In this document: one piece after another, positions 1-9,083 of the stretch
Position numbering within the stretch: position 1 is the stretch's first letter
Layout of the letters: each line of letters begins with the position of its first letter
NCBI RefSeq assembly: GCF_009792795.1
Contig: NZ_VKHQ01000003.1
Location: 611,601 to 675,600 of the forward strand
DNA: 64,000 nt
Source of the DNA: Cognatiluteimonas profundi
Lineage (GTDB): Bacteria > Pseudomonadota > Gammaproteobacteria > Xanthomonadales > Xanthomonadaceae
Direction of reading: 5' to 3'
Program-made: the position numbers and the translations under genes
The notes under the pieces: model-generated
The model's database searches: none
Seen by the model: the letters and a program-made list of their open reading frames with translations, nothing else
Told to the model about the DNA's origin: nothing

Positions 1-162
1 TTGTCCTGGTTGCTGTTTGGGGGACTGTTGCTGGGCCGATGGCGCTACGGCTGGCGCGGGACGACGGCCGTGCGCTGGACGCTGTCGGCCATGGCCCTGC
101 TGGTCCTGGCGTTTTTCGGCAGCAAATTCGCGCTTGAGGTCGTGCTGCCCCACGCTTCCTGA
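1..162 (+). CDS. C-terminal end of a CcsA/YpjD-like cytochrome c assembly membrane protein (partial)
   Basis: Reading frame 1 is open from the window edge to a TGA at 160-162 and encodes 53 residues. They contain a short helix end, a basic loop (LGRWRYGWRGTTAVRW) and a final hydrophobic segment ending in SKFALEVVL. This basic-loop/last-helix arrangement is typical of the C-terminus of the YpjD/CcsA-like inner-membrane family (cytochrome c assembly, heme-handling fold). Only the tail is present, so the assignment rests on a short stretch. The gene runs toward the marR gene but is separated from it by the palindromic operator, so it is probably not part of the efflux operon. Confidence 0.55.
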   Translation: MSWLLFGGLLLGRWRYGWRGTTAVRWTLSAMALLVLAFFGSKFALEVVLPHAS

Positions 163-192
163 ACAGGTCCGGCGGCCGCACGTCCTTGTAGT

Positions 193-220
193 AACAATAT
201 TTGCATTGACAAATATTGTT
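193..220. promoter_or_regulatory. Perfect 11-bp palindrome, probable MarR operator
   Basis: AACAATATTTG (193-203) and CAAATATTGTT (210-220) are exact reverse complements separated by CATTGA. The element is strikingly AT-rich in a GC-rich genome and ends 12 bp before the marR start. A TTGACA hexamer (207-212) lies across the centre, so a bound dimer would block a -35 element. MarR proteins commonly autoregulate through palindromes of this kind. Binding by this MarR is inference. Confidence 0.75.
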
Positions 221-232
221 CGGGCGGGAATC

Positions 233-697
233 ATGCGCTCCGCCATGAAGCTCCCCCCGACATCCAGCTGCACCGGCTCCACCCTCGGACTGCTGTTCCG
301 GCAGCTCCGGGACGGCATGTGGGCGCGCATGGAGCACGAACTCGCCGGCGCCGGCCATGAGCTGACCTTCAGCCAGTACATCGTGCTCAAGGAGCTGGCC
401 CATGGCACGGCGAGCGTGACCGAGCTCGCGCGCTCCGCCCAGCTGGACCCCGGAGCGATGACGCGCCTGCTGGACAAGCTGGAGGCACGCGGTTACGTCG
501 CGCGTGTCGCGGATCCGGCCGATCGCCGCGCGCTGCATATCCACCTGACCGATACCGGCCGTGCCATGTGGGAAGAGGTCAACCATCTGGGGCTTCGGGT
601 CAGGCAGCGCGCAATGCGCGGCCTGGGCGAAGCCGACGTGGAGCGACTGACCCGCCTGCTGGAGCAGGTTCGCGACAACCTCTATTCGGACGACTGA
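233..697 (+). CDS. MarR-family transcriptional regulator
   Basis: 154-residue winged-helix repressor. Helix-turn-helix lies at about residues 50-84 (TELARSAQLDPGAMTRLLDK) and the wing at about 90-102 with the DPADRRA signature of MarR proteins. The open frame extends upstream to position 17, but that part overlaps the previous gene and the operator, so ATG 233 (or ATG 245) is the likely start. The next gene, an outer-membrane factor, begins 2 bp after the stop, giving the order marR-OMF-emrA-emrB. This is the classical layout of a drug-inducible efflux operon repressed by its own first product. The ligand is unknown; phenolic or uncoupler-type compounds are usual for EmrR-like proteins. Confidence 0.9.
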   Translation: MRSAMKLPPTSSCTGSTLGLLFRQLRDGMWARMEHELAGAGHELTFSQYIVLKELAHGTASVTELARSAQLDPGAMTRLLDKLEARGYVARVADPADRRALHIHLTDTGRAMWEEVNHLGLRVRQRAMRGLGEADVERLTRLLEQVRDNLYSDD

Positions 698-699
698 CC

Positions 700-2169
700 A
701 TGCCTTGCGACCGGTTTTCCAATACTGCGCGCGTTGCGGCAGCCGCCCTCGCCGTCATGCTGGCCGGCTGCGCGAGCACGCACGGGCTTGCTCCCGAAGG
801 CCACCCGACCGATGCCGACCAGCTGTCTGCCGGACGCAGCTTCGGTGCGTTCTCGCCCGCGGACTTTCCCTCCAATGACTGGTGGATGGCGTTCGGCGAT
901 CCGCAACTCGATGCACTGGTGGCGCAGGCCTTGCAGGGCACGCCGACCCTGGACGTTGCCGACGCGCGCCTGCGCCAGGCCATCGCCCAGGCCGGGCTCG
1001 CCGACTCGGCGCGCAAGCCCCAGCTCGGCGTGGGCGCGCAGTACTCGGGAATCCGGATTCCCGAAACCGTCGCGCCGGCACCGCTCGGCGGCGCCTACAC
1101 GGGCGTCATCCTGCTCAACCTCGATTTGAAGTACGACCCGGATTTCTGGGGAGTGCGACGTGCGAAGTGGCAAGCGGCCCTGGGCCAGGCGCACGCTGCC
1201 CAGGTCGACGCCCAGGCCGCTCGCGTGGCGCTGGCGAGCAACGTCGTCTCGACCTACATCACGCTCGCGCAGGCCTTCGCGGCGCAGGACGTCGCGGTGG
1301 CCGACAAGGATCGCGCCTCGCACCTGCTGTCGCTGGCCGGTCAACGCGTCAAGGCCGGGCTCGACAGCCAGTTGCCGGTGCGCCAGGCCGAAGGTGGCGT
1401 CGCCAGCGCGTCGCAACAGGTCGAGGCGGCGCAGCAGCACATCGCCGCTGCACGCAATGCCCTGGCTGCACTGCTCGGCAAGGGACCGGATGCCGGATTG
1501 GCAATCACGCGACCCACGGTGTTGACGGCGCCCTCGCCCGGCGTGCCCGCGGTGCTGCCGAGCGAATTGCTCGGCCATCGCGCCGACGTCGTCGCCGCGC
1601 GCTGGCGTGTCGAAGCGGCATCCCAGGGCATCCGCGCAAGCAAGGCGGCGTTCTATCCGACGGTCAACCTGTCGGGAATGCTCGGGCTGGCATCGGGTGG
1701 CCTCTCCGATCTCCTCAGCAGCAAGGCATTGCTGGTGCAGGGCGGGCCGGCGATCAGCCTGCCGATCTTCGATGGCGGCGGTCTGCGCAACCAGCTGGCC
1801 AGGAGCGACGCCGATTACGACCTGGCGGTCGCCGACTACAACCAGATCCTCGTGTCCGCGCTGCAGCAGGTCGCTGACGCGCTGCAGTCGGCGCGCTCGC
1901 TCGACGCGCAGATCGCATCCGCGCAACGCGCGCAGGCCTCCGCGAAGGCGGCATGGCAACTCGCGCAGATCCGCTACCGCGCCGGCCTCGCCACGCAGCT
2001 GGACGTGCTTGTCGCGCAACAACCGCTGCTGCAATCCGAACAGCAACTCGCCGCGCTGCACGCGCAGCGGCTCGCGGCCACCGTCGACCTCGATCGCGCG
2101 CTTGGCGGCGGCCTCGACCTCGCCGCCACCACCCCAATCACCGAACCAGCCAAGGCCATCGCGCAATGA
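700..2169 (+). CDS. NodT-type outer-membrane efflux lipoprotein (EmrC/TolC-like)
   Basis: 489-residue outer-membrane factor of the RND/MFS tripartite efflux type. It starts with a lipoprotein signal (basic start, alanine-rich core, lipobox LAGC with Cys24). Two repeated OEP domains follow, with long helices and the typical PxFDGGGLRNQLARS stretch in the second half. As the exit duct it would form a trimeric channel and accept substrate from the EmrA-like adaptor encoded next. ATG 700 lies 2 bp after the marR stop, and its own TGA overlaps the emrA ATG (ATGA). The longer open frame from 568 only overlaps marR and is not needed. Confidence 0.9.
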   Translation: MPCDRFSNTARVAAAALAVMLAGCASTHGLAPEGHPTDADQLSAGRSFGAFSPADFPSNDWWMAFGDPQLDALVAQALQGTPTLDVADARLRQAIAQAGLADSARKPQLGVGAQYSGIRIPETVAPAPLGGAYTGVILLNLDLKYDPDFWGVRRAKWQAALGQAHAAQVDAQAARVALASNVVSTYITLAQAFAAQDVAVADKDRASHLLSLAGQRVKAGLDSQLPVRQAEGGVASASQQVEAAQQHIAAARNALAALLGKGPDAGLAITRPTVLTAPSPGVPAVLPSELLGHRADVVAARWRVEAASQGIRASKAAFYPTVNLSGMLGLASGGLSDLLSSKALLVQGGPAISLPIFDGGGLRNQLARSDADYDLAVADYNQILVSALQQVADALQSARSLDAQIASAQRAQASAKAAWQLAQIRYRAGLATQLDVLVAQQPLLQSEQQLAALHAQRLAATVDLDRALGGGLDLAATTPITEPAKAIAQ

Positions 2170-3353
2170 CCACCGAACTGAATCCCAACGCGGCAGAACC
2201 TGCGAAGCGCAAGCCGAGCAAGCGCAAGCGCGCATTGTTCATCCTGGTCGCCGTCGTCATTGCCGCCGGCATCGGCTGGGGGCTGTGGTATTTCCTCGTT
2301 GGCCGCTGGCACGAAGGCACGGACGATGCCTACGTGCAGGGCAATGTCGTCAGCATCACCTCGCAGGTGGCCGGCACGGTGGTCAGCATCGGCGCCGACG
2401 ACGGCATGAAGGTCCAGGCCGGACAGGTGCTGGTGCAACTCGACCCCAACGACGCCAGCGTCGCCTACGGGCAGGCTGTCGCGAACCTCGCCAACACCGT
2501 GCGCCAGGTGCGCGGCCTGTACAGCACCGTCGAGTCCGGACGCGCCGACATCGCCGCCGAGCAGGTCAACGTGCAGAAGGCACGCGCCGACGTGCAGCGG
2601 CGCAGCGGGCTGGTCGCCACCGGCGCGGTCTCGGCGGAGGAGTTGGCGCATGCGCGTGAAGCGCTGTCGGCCGCCGAAGCAGCGCTGTCGTCCTCGCGCG
2701 GCGAGTTGTCGCGCAGCAGCGCGCTGGTGGATTCCACCACGCTCTCCGACCAGCCGCAGGTGCAGGCCGCAGCCGGGCAGTTGCGACTGGCCTACCTCAA
2801 CCTGCAGCGCGCGGCGATCATCGCGCCCGTGTCCGGATATGTCGCCAAGCGCAGCGTGCAGCTCGGCCAGCGCGTGCAGCCCGGCACGCCATTGATGACC
2901 GTCATTCCGCTGGAACAGGTCTGGGTCGACGCCAACTTCAAGGAAACCCAACTCGGGCGCATGCGACTGGGCCAGCCGGTCGAACTGACCTCCGATCTCT
3001 ATGGCAGCGACGTCACCTACAAGGGCCGGCTCGTCAGCCTGGGGCTGGGCACCGGCGCGGCGTTTTCACTGCTGCCTGCGCAGAACGCCAGCGGCAACTG
3101 GATCAAGATCGTGCAGCGCGTGCCGGTTCGGATCGAACTGGATCCAAAGCAGCTCGCCGAGCATCCGCTGCGACTGGGCATGAGCATGTCCACGGACGTC
3201 ACCATCCGCGACCAGTCCGGGCCGGTGCTGCCTGCGGCGGTGCCCGCCAAGCCGGTGCTGTCCACGCAGGTTTTCGCACAGCAACTGCGTGATGCGGATG
3301 CCGTGATCGCGCGGATCATCCGGGACAACCTGCCAAACCCACGGCACGGCTGA
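2166..3353 (+). CDS. emrA: EmrA-like membrane-fusion (HlyD-family) efflux adaptor
   Basis: 395 residues. A basic cytoplasmic N-terminus (KRKPSKRKR) precedes one membrane anchor at about 22-44. A lipoyl-like half begins with TDDAYVQGNVVSI, a motif highly characteristic of EmrA/HlyD adaptors. A coiled-coil hairpin (about 100-210, rich in Ala/Gln/Val) and a second lipoyl/beta-barrel part (APVSGYVAKRSVQLGQ) follow. It would bridge the inner-membrane pump EmrB to the outer-membrane factor. ATG 2166 overlaps the upstream stop by four bases, indicating translational coupling. Normal length for the family. Confidence 0.92.
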   Translation: MTTELNPNAAEPAKRKPSKRKRALFILVAVVIAAGIGWGLWYFLVGRWHEGTDDAYVQGNVVSITSQVAGTVVSIGADDGMKVQAGQVLVQLDPNDASVAYGQAVANLANTVRQVRGLYSTVESGRADIAAEQVNVQKARADVQRRSGLVATGAVSAEELAHAREALSAAEAALSSSRGELSRSSALVDSTTLSDQPQVQAAAGQLRLAYLNLQRAAIIAPVSGYVAKRSVQLGQRVQPGTPLMTVIPLEQVWVDANFKETQLGRMRLGQPVELTSDLYGSDVTYKGRLVSLGLGTGAAFSLLPAQNASGNWIKIVQRVPVRIELDPKQLAEHPLRLGMSMSTDVTIRDQSGPVLPAAVPAKPVLSTQVFAQQLRDADAVIARIIRDNLPNPRHG

Positions 3354-3358
3354 TCCCG

Positions 3359-4921
3359 ATGTCAGCGAACGCCGCCACCGTCGGCGCCGTGCCGGCGCCG
3401 CAAGCGGGATTCCAGCCGCCCAGCCTCGCGCTGGCGACGATCGGCCTGGCGCTGGCGTCGTTCATGCAGGTGCTCGACACCACCATCGCCAACGTGTCGT
3501 TGCCGGCGATCTCGGGCAACCTCGGTGCGAGCGCCAACCAGGCGACGTGGGTCATCACGTCCTTCGCGGTCAGCAATGCGATCGCGCTGCCGCTGACCGG
3601 ATTCATGACGCGGCGATTCGGCGAGCGCAAGTTGTTCATGTGGGCGACGCTGGCATTCGTGGCGGCATCGCTGCTGTGCGGCCTGGCCAACAGCATGGGT
3701 TTCCTGGTGCTGGCGCGCGCGCTGCAGGGATTCGTCGCCGGACCGATGTATCCGGTAACGCAGGCGCTGCTGATCTCGATCTATCCGCCGCACAAACGTG
3801 GGCAGGCGATCGCGCTGCTGGCGATGGTGACCGTCGTGGCACCGATCGCCGGCCCGATCCTGGGCGGCTGGATCACCGACAACTACAGCTGGGAATGGAT
3901 CTTCTTCATCAACATCCCCATCGGGATCTTTTCCAGCGTGGTCGTCGGGCGCCAGCTCAAGGGACGGCCGGAACGGCTGGAAAAGCCGAAGATGGATTAC
4001 ATCGGCCTGGCCACGCTGGTGCTCGGCGTCGGCGCATTGCAGATCCTGCTCGACCTGGGCAATGACGAGGACTGGTTCAACTCGACCAAGATCGTGATGC
4101 TCGCGGTCGTCGCGGTGATCGCGCTGGCGGTATTCCTGATCTGGGAACTCACCGACCGCGACCCGATCGTCAACCTGCGATTGTTCCGCCACCGCAATTT
4201 CACCGCCGGCACCATCGCGATGGTCACGGCCTACGCGGCGTTCTTCTCCGTCGGTTTGCTGGTGCCGCTATGGCTGCAGCGCAACCTGGGATACACCGCG
4301 ATCTGGGCCGGCTACGCCACCGCTCCCATCGGCATCCTGCCGGTGTTGCTGACGCCGTTCGTAGGCCTGTACGCGGCGCGTTTCGACCTGCGCGTGGTCG
4401 CGAGCTTTGCGTTCGTGGTGATGGCGTTCACGAGCTTCGTGCGGTCGAGCTTCAACCTGGATGTGGATTTCCAGCATGTCGCCATGGTCCAGCTATGGCA
4501 GGGATTGGGCGTCGCGTTGTTCTTCATGCCGGTGCTGACGATCCTGCTCTCGGACCTGGAGCCGCACGAAATCGCCGCGGGGTCCGGTCTTGCGACCTTC
4601 GTGCGCACCCTTGGCGGCAGCTTCGCCGCGTCGCTGACGACGTGGGCCTGGAACCAGCGCACGATCGTCCATCATGCCCAGTTGACCGAGCACATCGGCG
4701 CATACGATCCGGTGGTGCGGCAGGCCGTGGATGCGTTGGGTGGCGCCGATACGCAACGCGGCGCGGTCATGCTCAACCAGATGATCTCCCAGCAGGCGGC
4801 GCAGATCGGCTTCAACGAGATCTTCCACCTGCTCGGAATCATGTTCCTGATCGTGATCGCCTTCGTCTGGATCGCCAAGCCACCGTTCGCGGCCAAGGCA
4901 TCGAGCGCAGCCGCGCACTGA
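3359..4921 (+). CDS. emrB: EmrB-like drug:H+ antiporter (MFS, DHA2 family, 14 TM)
   Basis: 520-residue major-facilitator protein of the 14-helix DHA2 family. The first helix carries LDTTIANVSLPAI (about 39-51), the family motif with a conserved acidic residue. A YPPHKRGQA loop follows, then the antiporter motif GPILGGWITDNYSWEWIFF in helix 5 and its loop. It would export hydrophobic drugs or uncouplers in exchange for protons, through the EmrA-like adaptor and the outer-membrane factor. It is the last gene of the marR operon, starting 5 bp after emrA stops. Substrate cannot be deduced from sequence. Confidence 0.93.
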   Translation: MSANAATVGAVPAPQAGFQPPSLALATIGLALASFMQVLDTTIANVSLPAISGNLGASANQATWVITSFAVSNAIALPLTGFMTRRFGERKLFMWATLAFVAASLLCGLANSMGFLVLARALQGFVAGPMYPVTQALLISIYPPHKRGQAIALLAMVTVVAPIAGPILGGWITDNYSWEWIFFINIPIGIFSSVVVGRQLKGRPERLEKPKMDYIGLATLVLGVGALQILLDLGNDEDWFNSTKIVMLAVVAVIALAVFLIWELTDRDPIVNLRLFRHRNFTAGTIAMVTAYAAFFSVGLLVPLWLQRNLGYTAIWAGYATAPIGILPVLLTPFVGLYAARFDLRVVASFAFVVMAFTSFVRSSFNLDVDFQHVAMVQLWQGLGVALFFMPVLTILLSDLEPHEIAAGSGLATFVRTLGGSFAASLTTWAWNQRTIVHHAQLTEHIGAYDPVVRQAVDALGGADTQRGAVMLNQMISQQAAQIGFNEIFHLLGIMFLIVIAFVWIAKPPFAAKASSAAAH

Positions 4922-4978
4922 GCCGGGTGCGCAACGCCGGACGGGCGGTTTCGATGATCGCGTCGGCGCCTTCGGCAG

Positions 4979-6367
4979 TCAGTCGACGGCGGCCAGGGCA
5001 TCCACCAGCCGTTCGACCGCAATGACCTCCAGCCCCTTGTAGCTTCCCGACTTCGGCGCGTTCGCCTTCGGCACGATCGCGCGTTTGAATCCATGCGTTG
5101 CCGCTTCGCGCAGGCGTTCTTCGCCATTGGGAACCGGGCGGATCTCGCCGGACAATCCGACTTCGCCGAACGCGACCGTCTTGTCGGCCAATGGCTTGTC
5201 GCGCAGCGACGACAGCACCGCGAGCAGCACCGGCAGGTCCGCGGCGGTTTCCTGCAGGCGGATGCCGCCGACGACGTTGACGAAGACGTCCTGGTCGCCG
5301 ACGCCGATGCCGCCATGCCGGTGCAGCACGGCCAGCAACATGGCCAGCCGGTTCTGCTCCAGCCCGACCGCAACCCGTCGCGGGTTGGACAATGGCGAGG
5401 AATCGACCAGCGCCTGCACCTCGACCAGCAATGGTCGCGTGCCCTCGCGCGTCACCGTCACGCAACTGCCCGCTTGCGGCGTGCTGCCGCCCGACAGGAA
5501 GATCGCCGATGGGTTGGGAACTTCGCGCAGGCCTTTTTCGCCCATGGCGAAAACGCCGAGCTCGTTGACGGCGCCGAAGCGATTCTTGAAGGCACGCAAC
5601 ACCCGGAAGCGGCTGCCGCTTTCGCCCTCGAAATACAGCACGGCGTCGACCATGTGCTCGAGCACGCGAGGCCCGGCGATGCCGCCCTCCTTGGTGACAT
5701 GGCCGATGAGGAAGACCGCCGTGCCGGTTTCCTTCGCGTAGCGGACCAGCCGCGCGGCGGATTCGCGCACCTGGCTCACCGAACCGGGCGCGGCACTGAG
5801 CTGCTCGGTCCACAGGGTCTGCACGGAGTCGGCGACGATGACCTTGGGCCGCATCGCGCTGGCGTGCTCGAGGATGCGCTCCACGCCGGTTTCGGCCAAT
5901 GCGTGCACGCCGTCGATCGACAGGCCCAGGCGCACGGCGCGACCGGCGACCTGCGCCAGCGATTCCTCGCCGGTGACATACAGCCCGGGAAGCGTGGACG
6001 CCATCGAGGCGACGGCTTGCAGCAACAGGGTCGACTTGCCGATGCCGGGATCGCCGCCGACCAGCACCACCGCCCCTTCGACCAGCCCTCCGCCGAGTAC
6101 GCGATCGAATTCACCGATGCCGGTGGACACGCGCGACTGCTCGTTCTGCACGACGTCCTTCAAAGCGGTGACGCGTTGGGCGTCCACCTTCCCTGCCCAG
6201 CCATCGCGCCGGGCGGCCGCGGGTCGGGCCGCGGACTGCACCGAGAATTCGCTGAGCGAATTCCATGCGCCGCACTCTCCGCATTGCCCTTGCCACTTGT
6301 TGTGGTCCGCACCGCACTCGCCACAGACATACGTCGAGCGCGACTTGACCGTCACGGCCTTGGCCAT
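4979..6367 (-). CDS. radA: DNA repair protein RadA (Sms), RecA-like branch-migration ATPase
   Basis: 462 residues, the usual length. It begins with a four-cysteine zinc finger (Cys15, 18, 29, 32; CGECGADH and CGECGAWN). The RecA-like ATPase core has Walker A GGDPGIGKST at about 104-113 and the RadA-specific KNRFG motif near residue 262. A C-terminal Lon-protease-like domain follows. It acts in recombination intermediate processing and branch migration. It is convergent with emrB (57 bp between stops) and stands alone on the minus strand after the small gene at 6480-6734. No missing key residues were seen. Confidence 0.96.
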   Translation of the reverse strand: MAKAVTVKSRSTYVCGECGADHNKWQGQCGECGAWNSLSEFSVQSAARPAAARRDGWAGKVDAQRVTALKDVVQNEQSRVSTGIGEFDRVLGGGLVEGAVVLVGGDPGIGKSTLLLQAVASMASTLPGLYVTGEESLAQVAGRAVRLGLSIDGVHALAETGVERILEHASAMRPKVIVADSVQTLWTEQLSAAPGSVSQVRESAARLVRYAKETGTAVFLIGHVTKEGGIAGPRVLEHMVDAVLYFEGESGSRFRVLRAFKNRFGAVNELGVFAMGEKGLREVPNPSAIFLSGGSTPQAGSCVTVTREGTRPLLVEVQALVDSSPLSNPRRVAVGLEQNRLAMLLAVLHRHGGIGVGDQDVFVNVVGGIRLQETAADLPVLLAVLSSLRDKPLADKTVAFGEVGLSGEIRPVPNGEERLREAATHGFKRAIVPKANAPKSGSYKGLEVIAVERLVDALAAVD

Positions 6368-6479
6368 CGGGAAACCGGAATGATGTTGGGGCTGCCACTG
6401 TAACCGGACGCATTCGCACCCGGAGAGATCGCCATGGTGGCGATGGGCAGCGTCGACGGGTCCGTGGACGCCGGTAGGC

Positions 6480-6734
6480 TTACAGCGACTGCGCTTCCTC
6501 GCGCTGCTGCACGATCCTGGCGGCCTGCGCGTCGGCGGCGACGCGGTGCTGCAGCGACTTGCACAGTTCGATCCCGGCCGTGGTCAGTTCGAGGCCGTAA
6601 TCGCCCTCCGAGATGAGGCCGCTTTCAACCATCCGCTGGCGGATCGCGCTATCGGAATCGGTCAGCAGCACATGCTGGTCGACCCGTTGCAGCACCTCGA
6701 GCAATGCCAGGTCTTCGAGCGAAATTGGATCCAT
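6480..6734 (-). CDS. Small conserved protein, possible winged-helix fold, unknown function
   Basis: 84-residue acidic protein without signal peptide or membrane segment. The middle (RQRMVESGLISEGDYGLELTTAGIELC) looks like a recognition helix followed by a beta wing ending in LTTAG, a pattern seen in winged-helix proteins; this is an impression only. The strand, length and GC pattern fit a real gene. On the minus strand it lies about 200 bp downstream of the Wza-like gene, beyond a hairpin, and upstream of radA. Function not recognised. Confidence 0.6.
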   Translation of the reverse strand: MDPISLEDLALLEVLQRVDQHVLLTDSDSAIRQRMVESGLISEGDYGLELTTAGIELCKSLQHRVAADAQAARIVQQREEAQSL

Positions 6735-6866
6735 CGATGTTCCCCGCTTTCGCGTCGTCAGCTAGCAGCGATCGGACCGCGTCGCCGCAGCCCGACCAGA
6801 AGGTTTGAAATGAAAGTGTAGGTTCGCCACACCGGACGTCAAGCCCTTCGCCGCACTGCTGGCATC

Positions 6867-6895
6867 GGGAAAGGCCCGCCTGGCGGGCCTTTCCC
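6867..6895 (-). terminator. Strong hairpin after the Wza-like gene (candidate terminator without T-tract)
   Basis: GGGAAAGGCCCGCC and GGCGGGCCTTTCCC are perfect reverse complements around a single T, giving a stem of about 12 bp. It lies 40 bp beyond the Wza-like stop on the minus strand, a sensible end for the 20-kb polysaccharide locus. No run of T follows, so intrinsic termination is uncertain. Confidence 0.5.
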
Positions 6896-6934
6896 GGAGA
6901 TCACCTGCAAGCCGCCCCGTTCAGGCGTCGTGGA

Positions 6935-8032
6935 TCACAAGCCGACGTTGTTGCCGGCGCTCACCGCATTGCGCAGGACACCGGAGAACGGCAGCAACTG
7001 GCTCACGAAGCGATTCCAGCGCGTGATGCCCGCCTGCCCGACGAACACGACGTCGCCCGGCTGCAGCAGGAACCGATCGGCAAGGACGAACGCGACGGGC
7101 GACTTTGCGTTCAGGTGATACACCGTCCCGGGCGCCCGTTCCATGCCCTGCATGCCGCGGATGACGTACACGGCGCTGGCATTGGAGGTGGTCGGGTCCA
7201 GGCCGCCTGCGCGACCGAGCGCCTGCGTCAGCGTCATGTCGGTGGTCTTGAAGTTGATCGCCTGGGGCTTGGTCACCTCACCGACGACATAGACCTCCTT
7301 GCGGTCGTTGAACGGCAGGTAGACCTGGTCGCCCGGCTTCAGGTAAATGTCTGGCGCAATGGTGCCATTGCGATTGAGTGCGTCCTGGTCGAGCCGGTAA
7401 CTCTTGCCATCGCGCACCAGCACCAGGCCGGAGATGTCGGCCTGCTCTGCATTGATACCCGCACGTCCGACCGCCTGCGACAAGGTCAGCGGCACCGGGG
7501 TGATTTCCTGCGGGGCGGTATTGGTGAAAGCACCCTGCATCGATACGCGGCTGCCGTAACCCACGACGTTGAGGTCGACCTGCGGATCGTTGAGGTAACG
7601 GCCGAGCTTGCTCGCAAGCGTGCTGCGGACTTTCTCGATGGTCATGCCGGTCACGTTGATCTTGCCCGCGTAGGGAAAGAAGAACGAACCATCCGGCTGC
7701 ACCTGCCGGCCGTTGGAGACAGCCTGCTGCTGCGAACCAGCCGGAGCGGTCAGTTCCGGGTGATCCCACACGGTCACCAGCAAGGTGTCGCCCGGCTGGA
7801 TCCGGTACGACTCGGGACGGTAACTGGCCAACTCGGCCGGAACCTGCTGGGCCTGCATGCCGGCCGTGCTGTTGGCGACGAGTTCCGGGGTGATCGGGAC
7901 CACCTTGACCTCACCGGTCTCGATCAAATTGACGCGGGGCGTCTCGCCTGTCGACAGCTGCTGACCCATGCACCCGCCGAGCAGGACGACGGCGACCGTC
8001 GGCATTGCAAAAGCACGAAGCAAGTTGTTCAC
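6935..8032 (-). CDS. Wza-type polysaccharide export lipoprotein
   Basis: 365 residues from a GTG start at 8032, chosen because GAGGA lies 7 bases upstream and because it yields a compact lipoprotein signal ending LLGGC (Cys21). The frame stays open to 8092, but that extension has no signal character. The polysaccharide-export domain has YRIQPGDTLLVTVWDHPEL, followed by SLBB-like repeats (QVYLPFNDRKEVYVVGEV; FLLQPGDVVFVGQ). An amphipathic C-terminal segment (WNRFVSQLLPF) fits the Wza pore helix. It would form the outer-membrane exit channel for the polymer made by this locus, working with the BY-kinase at 21740-23995. Confidence 0.92.
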   Translation of the reverse strand: MNNLLRAFAMPTVAVVLLGGCMGQQLSTGETPRVNLIETGEVKVVPITPELVANSTAGMQAQQVPAELASYRPESYRIQPGDTLLVTVWDHPELTAPAGSQQQAVSNGRQVQPDGSFFFPYAGKINVTGMTIEKVRSTLASKLGRYLNDPQVDLNVVGYGSRVSMQGAFTNTAPQEITPVPLTLSQAVGRAGINAEQADISGLVLVRDGKSYRLDQDALNRNGTIAPDIYLKPGDQVYLPFNDRKEVYVVGEVTKPQAINFKTTDMTLTQALGRAGGLDPTTSNASAVYVIRGMQGMERAPGTVYHLNAKSPVAFVLADRFLLQPGDVVFVGQAGITRWNRFVSQLLPFSGVLRNAVSAGNNVGL

Positions 8033-8263
8033 GTTGGCATCCTCGTTGACCAAAAGGCACCGGCAGTCGATTCGTTCGAATACCTGGATCACGCATCACG
8101 ACGCGCGAACATGCCGGTTGTGTGGGGACGTGGTCCCGAAGCGACGGACCGCGCCTGCTTGTTTCAACGGCAGCGTCCACTCAACGCAACCGTGAACGGA
8201 AGCCTAAGCGTGCATCCCGCGTTCATGATGTGAAATTCGGGTCCAGATGCCCGACGCCGGGAG

Positions 8264-9070
8264 TCAACGTCCGCCGCAATGGCAGTTCGTCCGGCCGCCA
8301 GGCTCCGGCCCGTCCACCCGATTCTCGATTTTCACGTCCAGGAGGCCCGCGTACTCCTTCAGCGCGCGGCCGCTGCGCCATAACGCGCTGCGGGTCGGGA
8401 GCCAGCGCTGCTCCCAATCCATCGGCGCGAATTCAGGCTCCGGCACCGAGACGGGAACCACCTCCACGCCTGCATCGCGGAACAACAGGCTCGCCCGCGG
8501 CATATGCAGCGAGGAGGTCACCAGCAGGACCCGATGCACGCCATGCTGCCGGGCGAGCTGGGCAGTGAAGACGGCGTTGTCGCGCGTATTCCTGCTGTGC
8601 TGCTCCAGCAGCAGGGCCGATGCGGGGATCCCCAGCCTGCCGATGGCCTGCGCCATCAGGTCGGCCTCCGTATGGCCTGGCCTGCCGCGACCGCCGGACA
8701 GGATGATGATTGGCGCGCGCCCCCCCAGCCAGGCGCGGGCCCCTGCCGCGAGTCGGCTGTGGACGAGGTCGTCCGGACCGACGTCCGGGCGCGCGGTCCA
8801 CTCATACGAGCCGCCCCCCAGCACGACGATGGCATCCGCGCGCGGGAGCGTGGCTTCGGCCACGACGGGATGCCGTCGCTCGAGTGACTGGCGCAACCAA
8901 TCCGAGAATGCCGGCACCGACCAGAGCAGGGACCAGCCCAGCGCCATCGCGCCAAAGGCCACGGCCAGCTTGCGCTGGCGCAGCAGCAGGACCACGAGGG
9001 CCAGCGCGAGCAGTACCGCCGACAAGGCAAGCGGATAGGTGAGCGTGACAAGCAGTTTGTGCAGGTTCAT
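8264..9070 (-). CDS. ElyC/SanA/YdcF family (DUF218) membrane protein
   Basis: 268 residues. Two N-terminal membrane helices (about 8-50) precede a periplasmic DUF218 domain. Its conserved motifs are all present: ADAIVVLGGG, ILSGGRGRPGHTEADLM, EQHSRNTRDNA and VTSSLHMPRA. In E. coli, ElyC affects peptidoglycan and enterobacterial common antigen assembly at the lipid-carrier stage; the biochemical activity of the family is not settled. Its place inside a polysaccharide locus, just upstream of the Wza-like gene, suggests a role with undecaprenyl-linked intermediates (inference). 231 bp separate it from the Wza-like start. Confidence 0.85.
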   Translation of the reverse strand: MNLHKLLVTLTYPLALSAVLLALALVVLLLRQRKLAVAFGAMALGWSLLWSVPAFSDWLRQSLERRHPVVAEATLPRADAIVVLGGGSYEWTARPDVGPDDLVHSRLAAGARAWLGGRAPIIILSGGRGRPGHTEADLMAQAIGRLGIPASALLLEQHSRNTRDNAVFTAQLARQHGVHRVLLVTSSLHMPRASLLFRDAGVEVVPVSVPEPEFAPMDWEQRWLPTRSALWRSGRALKEYAGLLDVKIENRVDGPEPGGRTNCHCGGR

Positions 9071-9083
9071 GGCGACAACGCGG

